DNA of 33,900 bases from Rickettsiales bacterium (GCA_947441895.1 CANEUT010000002.1:1-33900), one strand, 5' to 3'; shown: positions 16,063-25,406, counted from the first letter of the stretch. Notes: a model not told the origin generated them from the letters alone. Made by a program: numbers and translations.

Positions 16063-17478
16063 ATGTCATTTAAATCGTCGCTGAAAATGTTGCTGACCGT
16101 TGCTGTGGTGTCGCTGGGCAGTGGCGGCGCGATGGCGAATACGGCGGGTGTCTTTCCCCAGAATGACGTGCTGAACTATCTGGAGCACGTGGTGCAGTGG
16201 CAGCGTGAAGCGTCCGTCATTGAGCCGGCCAACCATGCCCCGCGTGAGCTCATGTTTCAAGATACGGTGCGCCAGAATGCGCTGCGCGGTTTACGCGCCG
16301 GATTTAAATTTGCGCGGGCGCAAGCGTCCATCGCTCCGGCCGAGATGCTGACTGAGAACGGCGAGGCGAACCCCGCCCAACGCATGGTGCAACATGGCCG
16401 CGAGAACGATAAAAACATTGCGCAATTGCAAGCGCAGTTACGTGGTAAAATTTCAGCCGCCCAGCGTCAGCAATTGGAAGACAAACTGAAGCTTGCCCTA
16501 GCCCAACAAGATTTATTGGAAACGGTGCAGGCCAATTTTAATGCGGCGGCCAGTGGCGGTGGCGCAAGCTTTTCTGCCAAAATTGGCAATTTGCAACGCG
16601 GCATTCCGGCCATGCTCAGCGATGCCGACCCCGCCGAAGCGCAAGACCATAGCGCGGCTGCGCCGTTGGTTGCACTATCAAACAGCCTGTTCGGATTATC
16701 GGCCCAGCTGTTTGAACTCGCCCGCAAGCAGCGCGAGCTGCAAGCCTTTATGGCCAACACCGACGCGGTGGAGACGGTGGGGCGTGACATGCTGGCCAGC
16801 CTGCGCACCACACTGGATGATATCACGACATCGCAAACGGCCACCGCCGATGCGCGTGTGGCGGATTTTAAACAAGTCTCCACCGTGGTTGCACCACTGG
16901 CGGAAGCGAATGTGTGGATTAGCACCAGCAAAACCGCGCTGAAAGACTGGAATGAAACACTGGGCAACCAATTTACAAGCGTGCTGAAACAGTTTGCTGT
17001 GGCGCTTGGGTTGCTGCTGGCCATGCTGGCGGTGCCGCTGGTGCTGAGCGAAGTAGCCGCCCGTATGATTGCGCGTTATGTAAGCGACTCCAAACGGCAA
17101 CGGCAAGCGAACATGGCACGTCGCATAATGGTGGGGGTGGCGGTGGTGTTTGTGTTGCTGTTGCATTTCATCAGTGACTTTAGTTCCGTGGTGACCTTTG
17201 CCGGATTTATTACGGCAGGTTTAGCGGTGGCGTTGCAAGGCGTGTTGTTATCGTTGGTGGCGCATTTTCTGTTCTATGGTCGCTATGGTGTGCGCGCCGG
17301 TGACCGGGTGAATGTGGCTGGTGTTACCGGCGATATTGTACAGATTGGCATGGTGCGGTTTTATCTGCGCGAGCTGCACAGTAATGCTGAAGGCGTGCTT
17401 GAGCCAACGGGCAAGGTGGTGGCCTTCCCCAACTCCATTTTATTTCAGCCATCGGCCTTTTATAAATATGTTGGCTAG
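16063..17478 (+). CDS. MscS-family mechanosensitive channel-like membrane protein
   Basis: 471 residues. A signal peptide (about 1-25) is followed by a periplasmic region of some 270 residues with Gln/Ala-rich helices (for example 125-170), probably coiled coil. Hydrophobic segments lie near 306-332, 353-370 and 375-405. The last is a pore-lining TM3-like helix rich in Gly and Ala (ITAGLAVALQGVLLSLVAHF), followed by GDRVNVAGVTGDIVQIG and VVAFPNSILF, the beta domain of MscS. MscS proteins open under membrane tension to release solutes. The protein stops soon after the beta domain, so the usual alpha/beta vestibule at the C-terminus is missing. The neighbouring gene is convergent and ends within 4 bases. 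Family firm; whether it gates as a channel is uncertain because of the short tail. Confidence 0.85.
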   Translation: MSFKSSLKMLLTVAVVSLGSGGAMANTAGVFPQNDVLNYLEHVVQWQREASVIEPANHAPRELMFQDTVRQNALRGLRAGFKFARAQASIAPAEMLTENGEANPAQRMVQHGRENDKNIAQLQAQLRGKISAAQRQQLEDKLKLALAQQDLLETVQANFNAAASGGGASFSAKIGNLQRGIPAMLSDADPAEAQDHSAAAPLVALSNSLFGLSAQLFELARKQRELQAFMANTDAVETVGRDMLASLRTTLDDITTSQTATADARVADFKQVSTVVAPLAEANVWISTSKTALKDWNETLGNQFTSVLKQFAVALGLLLAMLAVPLVLSEVAARMIARYVSDSKRQRQANMARRIMVGVAVVFVLLLHFISDFSSVVTFAGFITAGLAVALQGVLLSLVAHFLFYGRYGVRAGDRVNVAGVTGDIVQIGMVRFYLRELHSNAEGVLEPTGKVVAFPNSILFQPSAFYKYVG

Positions 17479-18317
17479 GGTTTTTGAATGATCACATCGC
17501 TGGGCAAAAACTCATCGACCGCAAGGGCGGGCAGGGCGCTCACTTCCTCATAATAAGGGGTGAAGTCGGGCCGGGTGCTTTCCAGTAATTGCTCGAAACT
17601 ATCGATGACAAAATAATGATGCTGATATTGGTCAATGCGATATTTCTGGCGCATGATGCGCTTCACATCATAGCCCACATGAATGGCTTCCGGGCTGAGC
17701 GAAAAAACCGATTCGCCGGGTGATGACGCAATGCCCGCGCCATAAATGCGGCGGCCCTCGGGTGTGTTAATCAGCCCAAATTCAATGGTGAACCAATAGA
17801 GCGCTTCTAAATGGCCCACATGGCCAAGCTGCTGGGCTTTCAGCCCGCCCGCGCCAAAAGCCTGACTATAATCAGCAAATAGCGGGTTCGCGAGCATGCT
17901 GACATGGCCGAACATCTCGTGAAAAATATCGGGTTCCTCCAGATAATCCACCTCATGCGGCTGGCGAATGAAGGCGGTGACAGGGAATTTACGCGCGGCG
18001 AGCAAGGCGAAAAAGGCTTCCACGGGAACAAGGCCCGGCACACAAACCAACTGCCAGCCTGTTGTTTTCATTAGTTTCTCGCTCACGCGATCAAAGTTTG
18101 GAATGCCGTCGGAGTTATCAAAATCGAGCAGCTTGATGCCTTCCAGATATTCTTTGCAGGCGCGGTTGGCCAGAATGGGCATGTTGCGCGCATAGAGATG
18201 GTGCCACATCGCGTGATCGGCTGCGGTGAATTGTTCCCACTTAAAATCAATCGTCATATCATCATGCACGTGGCTGTAATCGCCGCGCAGCTGGCCATGA
18301 TCTTCTTTTAGTGACAT
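17475..18317 (-). CDS. phhA: Phenylalanine 4-monooxygenase
   Basis: 280 residues, the usual length of monomeric bacterial phenylalanine hydroxylase. It converts phenylalanine to tyrosine using O2 and tetrahydropterin with a non-haem iron. The iron ligands are visible: His133 and His138 in PDIFHEMFGH and Glu179 in YWFTIEFGL. The pterin and substrate region VPGLVPVEAFF ... FPVTAFIR precedes them. GGAG 9-12 bases upstream supports the ATG at 18317. It is divergent from the tyrosine-degradation operon across 113 bp, so the two are likely co-regulated. The pterin-4a-carbinolamine dehydratase that recycles the cofactor (phhB) is not in the window. Its end overlaps the MscS-like gene by 4 bases, convergently. 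Confidence 0.95.
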   Translation of the reverse strand: MSLKEDHGQLRGDYSHVHDDMTIDFKWEQFTAADHAMWHHLYARNMPILANRACKEYLEGIKLLDFDNSDGIPNFDRVSEKLMKTTGWQLVCVPGLVPVEAFFALLAARKFPVTAFIRQPHEVDYLEEPDIFHEMFGHVSMLANPLFADYSQAFGAGGLKAQQLGHVGHLEALYWFTIEFGLINTPEGRRIYGAGIASSPGESVFSLSPEAIHVGYDVKRIMRQKYRIDQYQHHYFVIDSFEQLLESTRPDFTPYYEEVSALPALAVDEFLPSDVIIQKP

Positions 18318-18372
18318 ATGCTCTCCATCATTTCAGGTGAGTCTAGCCCTTTCGCAGTTGCGTGGCTAGGCC

Positions 18373-18401
18373 TTGCCAGTGCGTTGCACCATGGCTATGG
18401 T
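18373..18401 (+). promoter_or_regulatory. Candidate sigma-70 promoter of the hppD operon
   Basis: TTGCCA at 18373-18378, a 17-base spacer and TATGGT at 18396-18401 make a reasonable -35/-10 pair in the 113-bp gap between the divergent phhA and hppD genes. A strong AAAAGGAG ribosome site follows at 18417-18424, just before the ATG at 18431. Only visual matching supports it. Confidence 0.35.
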
Positions 18402-18430
18402 GGCGTCCTGTCCTTTAAAAGGAGTATCAT

Positions 18431-19537
18431 ATGCAAGCCGCAACCACTGCACTCATTGAACCCACCATCAACCCCATGGGCACCGATGGATTTGAATTCG
18501 TTGAATATGCCGCGACCGACCCCTCGGAGCTGGAAGCGCTGTTCACCAAGCTTGGCTTCAGCAAAATTGCCAAACATCGTTCGAAGAATGTGTATCTCTG
18601 GCGTCAGGGCGATATTAATTTCATTTTGAATGGTCAGCCCGGCAGTCAGGCGGAGGACTTCTTCAACGCGCATGGCCCATCGGCCAATGCCATGGCCTTC
18701 CGCGTGAAAGATGCGGCGAAAGCCATCGCCCGCGCGCGCGAACTGGGCGCAAAAGTCATTGAAAGCAAAGTGGGCCCCATGGAGCTGAACGTGCCCGCCA
18801 TTGAAGGTATTGGTGGCAGTTTGCTTTACCTTGTTGATCGCTATGGCGAGCAGTCGATTTATGACATCGATTTCGTGCCGCTGCCGGGCGTTGACCAGCA
18901 CCCCAAAGGCAATGGCCTGACGTATATTGATCACCTGACGCATAATGTCAGCCGTGGTAATATGGATAAATGGGCCCAGTTTTATGAGCATTTGTTTAAC
19001 TTCCGTGAGATTCGTTATTTCGATATCGAAGGTCACCTGACCGGCCTTAAAAGCAAAGCCATGACCAGCCCCTGCGGCAAAATTCGTATTCCCATCAACG
19101 AATCATCGGATGATAAATCGCAGATTGAAGAATTTCTGCGCCAATATAAGGGCGAGGGCATTCAGCACATTGCGCTGGGCACCGATGATATTTATGCGAC
19201 GGTTGAAAGCCTGAAGCAAAAGCAGATCATCTTCATGGATGCACCACCCGAAACCTATTATGATGGGCTGGCCAAGCGCCTGCCATGGCACTGCGAAGAC
19301 GTGGCGCGCCTCAAGCGCAACGGCATTTTAATGGATGGTGCGCCAGGCACCACTGAAGGCGCAGAGGATGGTGGCATTCTGCTGCAAATTTTCACCAGCA
19401 CCGTTATCGGCCCCATATTTTATGAGGTGATTCAGCGCAAAGGTGATGAAGGGTTTGGTGAAGGTAATTTCCGCGCGCTGTTTGTGTCGATTGAAGAAGA
19501 CCAAATTAAACGCGGCGTGTTGCAACCGAAAGGCTAA
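18431..19537 (+). CDS. hppD: 4-hydroxyphenylpyruvate dioxygenase
   Basis: 368 residues, typical of bacterial HPPD. It converts 4-hydroxyphenylpyruvate to homogentisate, the second step of tyrosine degradation, with Fe(II). The ligand triad is present: His168 in YIDHLTHNV, His246 in GIQHIALGTDDI and Glu332 in PIFYEVIQRKG. The C-terminal GFGEGNFRALF closing segment of the family is intact. The protein has the two-fold vicinal oxygen chelate layout, with a degenerate first half (residues about 20-150). It is the first gene of a tight operon: hmgA begins 3 bases after its stop. A strong AAAAGGAG ribosome site precedes the start. Confidence 0.97.
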   Translation: MQAATTALIEPTINPMGTDGFEFVEYAATDPSELEALFTKLGFSKIAKHRSKNVYLWRQGDINFILNGQPGSQAEDFFNAHGPSANAMAFRVKDAAKAIARARELGAKVIESKVGPMELNVPAIEGIGGSLLYLVDRYGEQSIYDIDFVPLPGVDQHPKGNGLTYIDHLTHNVSRGNMDKWAQFYEHLFNFREIRYFDIEGHLTGLKSKAMTSPCGKIRIPINESSDDKSQIEEFLRQYKGEGIQHIALGTDDIYATVESLKQKQIIFMDAPPETYYDGLAKRLPWHCEDVARLKRNGILMDGAPGTTEGAEDGGILLQIFTSTVIGPIFYEVIQRKGDEGFGEGNFRALFVSIEEDQIKRGVLQPKG

Positions 19538-19540
19538 GCG

Positions 19541-20689
19541 ATGAAAAAATATATAAGCTTTCCACGCGTCGCTGGCGTTTCATCACGTCAGGCGCATTGC
19601 GATTTGCCCGAGGGAACGTTCGAGCGTGAATTTGGCCGCGAGGGTTTTTTCGGCCCCACCACGCATTTGCATCATGCTCATAAACCCACCGGATGGATTC
19701 ACTGGGAAGGCGATTTGCTGCCGCGCGCGTTCGACTTGAACAAGCTGCCACAGCCCGTTTCCAGCCCATGGCATGCCACGCCGCTGTTTCACAATTCCAC
19801 CTGCAGCATGCGCTATTGGTGGCTGCGTGGAGCCATGGATCATTTGGTGACCAATGCTGATGGTGATGAGCTGCTGTTCATTCACGAAGGTCGTGGTGAT
19901 TTGTTCTGCGACTTTGGGCATCTGGCGTTTAAAGCGGGCGATTACATCACCATGCCGCGCGGCGCGAAGTGGCGAATCACGGCAGAAAGTGACGCAAAAA
20001 TTCTCCTCATCGAATCGAAATACGATGGTTATCGCCTGCCAGAAAAAGGCTTAGTGGGTGATCATGCGATTTTTGATGCGGCCATGCTCGACGTGCCAGA
20101 ATTGAACGAAGCCTATAAAGACCAGATGGATGAAAAAGAGTGGAAAGTGGTTATGCGCAGCCGCGGCAAATTCACTACCGTCACCTATCCGTTTAACCCG
20201 CTCGATGTGGTGGGCTGGCATGGCGATAATTTGCCGGTGCGCATTAACTGGCGCGATATTCGACCGCTGATGAGCCACCGCTATCACCTTGCACCATCGG
20301 CCCACACCACGTTTGTGGGCAATCGCTTTGTGGTGTGCACCTTTGTGCCACGCCCCGCCGAGATGGATCCGGGTGCGCTAAAAGTTCCGTTCTATCATTC
20401 GAACAATGATTTTGATGAGATTATTTTCTATCACCTCGGTCAGTTTTTCAGCCGCGATAATATTCACCCCGGCATGATTACTTTGCACCCCGCGGGCTTT
20501 GCTCACGGGCCGCATCCCAAAGCGTTCAAGCTGGCTGCCGAGGCCGACAAAAACCGCAAACCCACCGACCCCGCAAAAATACTCGATGAGGTGGCGGTGA
20601 TGATTGATACGCGTGAGGCGGTAGAAATTGCTAGTGAGACCGCTGAATTCGAAGATAAAAACTATGCCATGTCATGGAAGGAATCGTAA
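19541..20689 (+). CDS. hmgA: Homogentisate 1,2-dioxygenase (short form)
   Basis: 382 residues, shorter than the 430-445 of the best-studied homogentisate dioxygenases, but with the catalytic region preserved: His286 and Glu293 in VPFYHSNNDFDE, then His322 in GFAHGPHP as iron ligands. The HSNNDFDE arrangement puts one extra residue between the first His and Glu compared with the human HRNCMSE motif. It opens homogentisate to maleylacetoacetate. The N-terminal cupin half includes GDELLFIHEGRGDLFCDFG, also typical. Its position directly between hppD and fahA fixes the role. A palindromic repeat separates it from fahA. Confidence 0.93.
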   Translation: MKKYISFPRVAGVSSRQAHCDLPEGTFEREFGREGFFGPTTHLHHAHKPTGWIHWEGDLLPRAFDLNKLPQPVSSPWHATPLFHNSTCSMRYWWLRGAMDHLVTNADGDELLFIHEGRGDLFCDFGHLAFKAGDYITMPRGAKWRITAESDAKILLIESKYDGYRLPEKGLVGDHAIFDAAMLDVPELNEAYKDQMDEKEWKVVMRSRGKFTTVTYPFNPLDVVGWHGDNLPVRINWRDIRPLMSHRYHLAPSAHTTFVGNRFVVCTFVPRPAEMDPGALKVPFYHSNNDFDEIIFYHLGQFFSRDNIHPGMITLHPAGFAHGPHPKAFKLAAEADKNRKPTDPAKILDEVAVMIDTREAVEIASETAEFEDKNYAMSWKES

Positions 20690-20761
20690 ATGTCATCCTG
20701 AACGAATGTGAAGGATCTCAAGCCGCATGATCAAGATTCTTCGCGTTGCTCAGAATGACAT
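20690..20761. repeat. Palindromic intergenic repeat inside the tyrosine operon
   Basis: An imperfect inverted repeat of about 28 bp arms: 20690-20718 (ATGTCATCCTGAACGAATG...) against 20734-20761 (...CTCAGAATGACAT). It resembles the widespread bacterial family GTCATCCTGAGCGAA ... GAATGAC. In RNA it would fold into a long hairpin between the hmgA stop and the fahA ribosome site, where it could set the relative expression of the two halves of the operon or protect the mRNA. Confidence 0.75.
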
Positions 20762-20782
20762 AAAACTGCAAAGGAGAAAAAC

Positions 20783-21784
20783 ATGAAACTCGCAACCTTA
20801 AAAAACGGCACGCGCGATGGTGCGCTGTATGTAGTCGATCGTGCGCTGAAGCAGGCAGTCAGCGCTGCTGGTATTGCACCAACCCTGCAAGCCGCGCTCG
20901 ATGATTGGGCGACCATCGCCCCAAAACTGACAAAACTGTACGATGATTTAAACGCGGGCAAAGCAAGTGGCGCTGTAGCGTTTGATAGTCACCAATGTGC
21001 GGCACCGCTGCCACGTGCCTATCAATGGGTTGATGGTTCGGCCTATGTCAACCATGTGGAGCTGGTGCGCAAAGCGCGCGGGGTGGAAATGCCCGCCAGC
21101 TTCTGGACAGATCCGCTGATGTATCAGGGCCTGTCGGATAGTTTCATTGGCCCGCATGATGATATTGAACTGGCCGATGAATCCTGGGGCATTGATTTCG
21201 AGGCCGAAGTTACGGTGGTGACGGATGACGTGCCCATGGCGGTCAATGCTGCTGATGCGCGCTCGCACATTAAACTTCTCATGCTGGTGAATGATGTTTC
21301 GCTGCGTTACATGGCGAAGGATGAGCTGCAAAAAGGCTTCGGTTTTGTGAACTGCAAGCCTACCTGTGCCTTCTCGCCCGTGGCCGTCACGCCGGATGAG
21401 CTGGGCGATTCATGGGATGGTGGTAAAGTGCATTTGCCACTCGTCACCCATCGTGGCGACCAGCTGTTCGGCAAGCCAAACGCAGGGGTTGATATGGTGT
21501 TTGATTTTGGCACCCTCATCGCTCACGCTGCCAAAACCCGCCGCCTCACGGCTGGCAGCATTGTGGGTTCGGGCACGGTGTCGAACAAAGATCGCAGCGT
21601 TGGATCATCCTGCATTGTGGAACAACAGACGCTGGAGAAGTTGGATACGGGTGAGGTAAAAACCCCGTTTCTGAAATTTGGCGAACAAGTGCGCATCGAA
21701 ATGTTCGATGCCACGGGTCAAAGCATTTTTGGTGCCATTCATCAAAAGCTGGTGCGTTATGCATTGGCTGCGAAAGCTGCGTAA
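20783..21784 (+). CDS. fahA: Fumarylacetoacetase (FAA hydrolase family)
   Basis: 333 residues of the bacterial fumarylacetoacetate hydrolase type, with the N-terminal domain (about 1-75) and the FAH catalytic fold after it. Conserved parts are visible: the DFEAEVTVV metal-site region, LVNDVSLR, and GSGTVSNKD near the end. The enzyme splits fumarylacetoacetate to fumarate and acetoacetate, ending the pathway. AAGGAG at 20771-20776 fixes the start. The maiA start codon follows its stop codon with no gap. Local hits to general FAH enzymes are possible, but the operon context supports this specific role. Confidence 0.93.
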   Translation: MKLATLKNGTRDGALYVVDRALKQAVSAAGIAPTLQAALDDWATIAPKLTKLYDDLNAGKASGAVAFDSHQCAAPLPRAYQWVDGSAYVNHVELVRKARGVEMPASFWTDPLMYQGLSDSFIGPHDDIELADESWGIDFEAEVTVVTDDVPMAVNAADARSHIKLLMLVNDVSLRYMAKDELQKGFGFVNCKPTCAFSPVAVTPDELGDSWDGGKVHLPLVTHRGDQLFGKPNAGVDMVFDFGTLIAHAAKTRRLTAGSIVGSGTVSNKDRSVGSSCIVEQQTLEKLDTGEVKTPFLKFGEQVRIEMFDATGQSIFGAIHQKLVRYALAAKAA

Positions 21785-22426
21785 ATGAAGCTCTATAGCT
21801 ATTTTCAATCCAGCGCGTCGTATCGCGTGCGTATTGCACTGAACCTGAAGGGGCTTGCGCCGGAAATGCTGCCGGTGAATCTGGTCGCTGCCGCTCAGCG
21901 TGATGCGGCGTATGCCGCCGTAAATCCGCAAATGATGGTGCCGAGTTTAGATGTGGGGGGCAATGTCATCACCCAGTCGCTCGCCATCATGGAATATCTG
22001 GAGGAGGCGCATCCGAGTCCGCCGCTGCTGCCGAAAGACGCCATCACCCGCGCGCATGTGCGGGCATTCGCGCTGGCCATTGCCACCGATATTGCGCCGC
22101 TGGGTAATTTAAAAATCCGTAAATACCTCACCACCGGCTTTGGCATTCCCGAAGATGAGGTGAAGGTGAAATGGTTGCAGCATTGGATTGCCGATGGGCT
22201 GGCCGCGCTTGAGAAGCTGCTCGTTGCCTCGCCACACACCGGCACCTATTGCTTCGGCGATTCACCCACCATGGCTGATTGTTGCCTTATTCCGCAATTA
22301 TTCGTCGCGCGCCGGTTCGAGGTCAATCTTGCTCCATTCCCAACCATTGCCCGCATTGCTGCCACCTGTGAAGCGCACCCCGCATTCATGGCTGCACACC
22401 CCAGCAAACAGGCCGATGCAGCCTAG
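21785..22426 (+). CDS. maiA: Maleylacetoacetate isomerase (zeta-class GST)
   Basis: 213 residues. The N-terminal thioredoxin-fold half has the zeta-class motif YFQSSASYRVRIALNLKG (SSxSxRVRIAL), with the glutathione-contacting NPQMMVPSLD and ITQSLAIMEYLEE after it. The helical C-terminal domain has the DSPTMADCCLIPQLF segment. It isomerises maleylacetoacetate to fumarylacetoacetate using glutathione. Its ATG directly abuts the fahA stop. The stop codon overlaps that of the convergent methyltransferase gene, closing the cluster. Confidence 0.95.
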   Translation: MKLYSYFQSSASYRVRIALNLKGLAPEMLPVNLVAAAQRDAAYAAVNPQMMVPSLDVGGNVITQSLAIMEYLEEAHPSPPLLPKDAITRAHVRAFALAIATDIAPLGNLKIRKYLTTGFGIPEDEVKVKWLQHWIADGLAALEKLLVASPHTGTYCFGDSPTMADCCLIPQLFVARRFEVNLAPFPTIARIAATCEAHPAFMAAHPSKQADAA

Positions 22427-23499
22427 CTTTTCAGCTTGATAAACAGTGCCGATCCAATGACGAATGCTCGTGCCACGTGCGCTTCATTTTTCTTCATCCA
22501 CGCGTCAGCCGCTACTTGTGGCCCATCACCAAACGCCCATTGATAATCATCGATGATTATCCAGCCACCAGGCACTACCAGCGGCATCCAATCGTCAATA
22601 TCGTGCGTGATATGCGCTAAATCATGGTTGCCATCGATATGTAAGCACGCAATATGTCCACCATAAACAGTGGTGCCGAACGCTTCACTGCTTACCGAAA
22701 ACCCAAGCTTATATTGGTGACGCAGCTGATGCGACTGGCCACGTAGGTAATTCACGCGGCCATAATAGGGCATTAAATTTATTTGAAACCCTTGAAACGC
22801 ACTTTCAAAATCAAGTTCGCGGGCTTCGGCATTGACATGTTCACCCACGCCATCTTGATGTGCGGCGGCATTTTGCCATGGGTCAATACAGAGCAGCTGG
22901 CCAATGCCATAATGGTTAGCGAGCGTAGCCAGCACATAGGCCGAACGCCCCCAAAAACTGCCAATTTCAATAATGTCACCTTTAGGGCAACTGCGCGCAG
23001 CTTCCATGAGGGCCATAATTTTTTCATCACTCGACTGGCCGTCAATCCGCAGCGCATGACTTAAAAGTGATGCTTGCTGCAAGCGGTTCAGTGCAGGCGT
23101 TTCATTTTTTATGTCAAGGCTGAAGGGTGTTTTCAGCAACGTGTCAAGCTGTGCAAAAATAGATTGCTGATAGCGAATGGTGGTCGCTGCAAAATGGTCG
23201 GACGTATCAAGCGTCACCGTTAGTTGATGTTTAGTAATAAGCGCTTTTAAGTAACGCGAAATGATGGGGTGACGGGTAAAGATTGAACCGATGTTTTTTT
23301 GTTTTATGAGGGCTAGAAAAGCATCTTCAAACGCAGCATCGGTGACGAACGGTAAAAATTCCCAGTCCTCATAAAGCGCCGCGGCAGGATCATTGATGAT
23401 GGATGATGCGCCAACAGCTTTGGTGTTCGTTGGTTGCAGACGGCGCATATGTTCAAGCGATTCAGGCGCACCACCAGGAAAAAAAAGGGTGGTGGTCAT
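22423..23499 (-). CDS. Class I SAM-dependent methyltransferase
   Basis: 358 residues. The C-terminal half (about 155-358) is a Rossmann-fold methyltransferase of the Methyltransf_24/CmcI kind: DIIEIGSFWGRSAYVLA (about 175-191) is the SAM-binding motif, CIDPW the next strand, and HIDGNHDLAHITHDIDDW ... GGWIIIDDY is the acidic stretch that binds a divalent metal in this group. The N-terminal 150 residues have no family I recognise. Its start overlaps the stop of the GT41 gene as ATGA (23496-23499), so it is the last gene of a three-gene coupled operon. It probably methylates a glycan, nucleotide sugar or peptide substrate made by this cluster, though the substrate is not visible. Confidence 0.85.
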   Translation of the reverse strand: MTTTLFFPGGAPESLEHMRRLQPTNTKAVGASSIINDPAAALYEDWEFLPFVTDAAFEDAFLALIKQKNIGSIFTRHPIISRYLKALITKHQLTVTLDTSDHFAATTIRYQQSIFAQLDTLLKTPFSLDIKNETPALNRLQQASLLSHALRIDGQSSDEKIMALMEAARSCPKGDIIEIGSFWGRSAYVLATLANHYGIGQLLCIDPWQNAAAHQDGVGEHVNAEARELDFESAFQGFQINLMPYYGRVNYLRGQSHQLRHQYKLGFSVSSEAFGTTVYGGHIACLHIDGNHDLAHITHDIDDWMPLVVPGGWIIIDDYQWAFGDGPQVAADAWMKKNEAHVARAFVIGSALFIKLKS

Positions 23500-25406
23500 C
23501 GACGATAGCTCTCTAAATTTTGTCTGATGATGTCTTTTATCAGCTGGCCAGCGCCTGAACCATAGGATTCTGCCTCAAACAGCAGGTGATTTTTGGCGGT
23601 AATTTCGTCGCACAATCGTGCGTGATACGCCTCATCATTGGCCAGTTTCACTGCCGCTATGGCATAATCTTCCAAACTGTCGGCAAGTGGCGCATCGGCT
23701 ATGCCCATGATAGAATAATAGGAAAGCACCACACGCCCACGGGCATAATTCCCCGGCATGGTAACAATGGGCAGGCCAAAGGCAAAGGCATATTGCGCCG
23801 TGGTGCCGCCACCAAAATAAATGGTGTCCAGAATGGCATCTGCCGCGCGCAGAATACTAAATAGCACTTCACGAGGTTGCCAGTTAAGGAACATCACGCG
23901 CGCCGGGTCGCATTGCTTTAGAATACGTTGCTGCAGCAAACTGCTCGATATTTGTTGGGCGAAATCATTAAACAACACAATCGTTGCATTGGCATCACGC
24001 GCAAGAATATCGCCTAACACCGCATCAAAATCGGGGTGAATTTTTTGAATGGCCATAGGGCAAATGTAAAGTTTTTTACCTTCCGGAAGACCAAGCTCGG
24101 CACGGGTTAGCCAGCGCTCAGGAGCATTCGGACGATTGAAAACCGTATCGATGCTTGGGTTGCAAAGCAGGCGTTCGGTGTAGTTTTCATTCGCGTGCGG
24201 CGGTTCATAGCTGCGCGAGGAAATCACATAATCAATCGTGTCGATGCCGGTAGTTTCGGGGTGACCTTGAAAACATGCCTGATGCGGCGCAAGCCGTGCC
24301 ATGGCCATGTAATGGGTGGTCGCATCCATGCCAATGTCAGGATAAATAATAAGGTCGAGCTTCCTATCGGCGACAACTTTATGCGCCGCACTAATGTTTT
24401 TAGGCAGTGAAACAATGGGAATACCTGCGACGATAATTTCCTGGATTTTTTCATCCATCACGTTGGCGAGGTTGAAGAATGTCACTTCAAATTCTGGCAA
24501 TCTGCTGAGATGAATCATGACATTGCGATAGCAGTTGCCAACCGAGTGGTTATGCATGTGTTTGGAGATAAACCCAATGCGAATGGCCGCATTGGGGCTT
24601 GTTATCGCCGCTTTGCAATGGGGCGCCACATAGTTAAGTTCAGGCGCGCAGAGGCGCAGCATGCGGGTGTAGCGCTGTAATAATTCTTTATTGTCGCGGT
24701 TATGAAACGCCAGCGCAAACAGTGGATGATTCGATAGCATGAGAAGATTAATGGACGGCTTTTCTTTGCTGAACCGATCGATGGATGCCGAAAAAGCCGC
24801 CCGCACAGCGTCGATTTCATCCACCGACAAATAAAAGCGCGGCATGTAGGTTTCATAAATCATGCGAAACGATGCGGGCACCCGAAATTTTTTGCAGAGT
24901 GCAGCGTAAGCGGCGTCGGCCTCTTCAAGACGGTTGTCGACTTTAAGTGCAATGGCCTGAAACTGGTGCAGCTCAACATCATTCGGGAAATTTGGAAGAA
25001 TTCTCTCTAAATAATCGGGCACCAAATGGGCCTGCTGAAAGCGCAGGTTTCTACTCACCAAAGTCGCATGAGTTCTCGCTTCATGCGGCGCCACCTGCAC
25101 TGCCAATTCAGCGATTTTTACTGCATCAATAAAATTGTTTTTGCTCTCAAGCAGTGCGCTCAGCATAATGTAACTATCGACGTAATTGGGGTCGGTGCGA
25201 ATGGCGCGCTGATAAAATTCCAAGGCCCCATCATAATGCCCAGCATTATGTAGAATAAATGCGCTTTGATAAATGGCTTCTACATGGTTGGGGTTCATTG
25301 CCAACACCTGCTGATACAAATCAAATGCCTCTTGCCCACGCTGTTTTGCAAACGCGTTTTGCGCCAGCTTTATTAATTTACGGGTCGATGGTGCAGGTTG
25401 GTTCAT
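23496..25406 (-). CDS. TPR-containing GT41 (O-GlcNAc transferase-like) glycosyltransferase
   Basis: 636 residues. The N-terminal part (about 10-160) is made of tetratricopeptide repeats (FDLYQQVLAMNPNHVEAIY, ALEFYQRAIRTDPNYVDSY). The C-terminal half from about residue 275 follows the SPINDLY/OGT catalytic region: LIIYPDIGMDATTHYMAMARLAPHQ, then CFQGHPETTGIDTIDYVIS, and GGGTTAQYAFAFGLPIVTMPG. The family transfers sugars from nucleotide donors, often to proteins; donor and acceptor here are unknown. It overlaps both neighbours by ATGA, upstream the aminotransferase and downstream the methyltransferase. The TPR part probably recognises the acceptor. The fold call is strong and the specificity open. 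Confidence 0.88.
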   Translation of the reverse strand: MNQPAPSTRKLIKLAQNAFAKQRGQEAFDLYQQVLAMNPNHVEAIYQSAFILHNAGHYDGALEFYQRAIRTDPNYVDSYIMLSALLESKNNFIDAVKIAELAVQVAPHEARTHATLVSRNLRFQQAHLVPDYLERILPNFPNDVELHQFQAIALKVDNRLEEADAAYAALCKKFRVPASFRMIYETYMPRFYLSVDEIDAVRAAFSASIDRFSKEKPSINLLMLSNHPLFALAFHNRDNKELLQRYTRMLRLCAPELNYVAPHCKAAITSPNAAIRIGFISKHMHNHSVGNCYRNVMIHLSRLPEFEVTFFNLANVMDEKIQEIIVAGIPIVSLPKNISAAHKVVADRKLDLIIYPDIGMDATTHYMAMARLAPHQACFQGHPETTGIDTIDYVISSRSYEPPHANENYTERLLCNPSIDTVFNRPNAPERWLTRAELGLPEGKKLYICPMAIQKIHPDFDAVLGDILARDANATIVLFNDFAQQISSSLLQQRILKQCDPARVMFLNWQPREVLFSILRAADAILDTIYFGGGTTAQYAFAFGLPIVTMPGNYARGRVVLSYYSIMGIADAPLADSLEDYAIAAVKLANDEAYHARLCDEITAKNHLLFEAESYGSGAGQLIKDIIRQNLESYRR

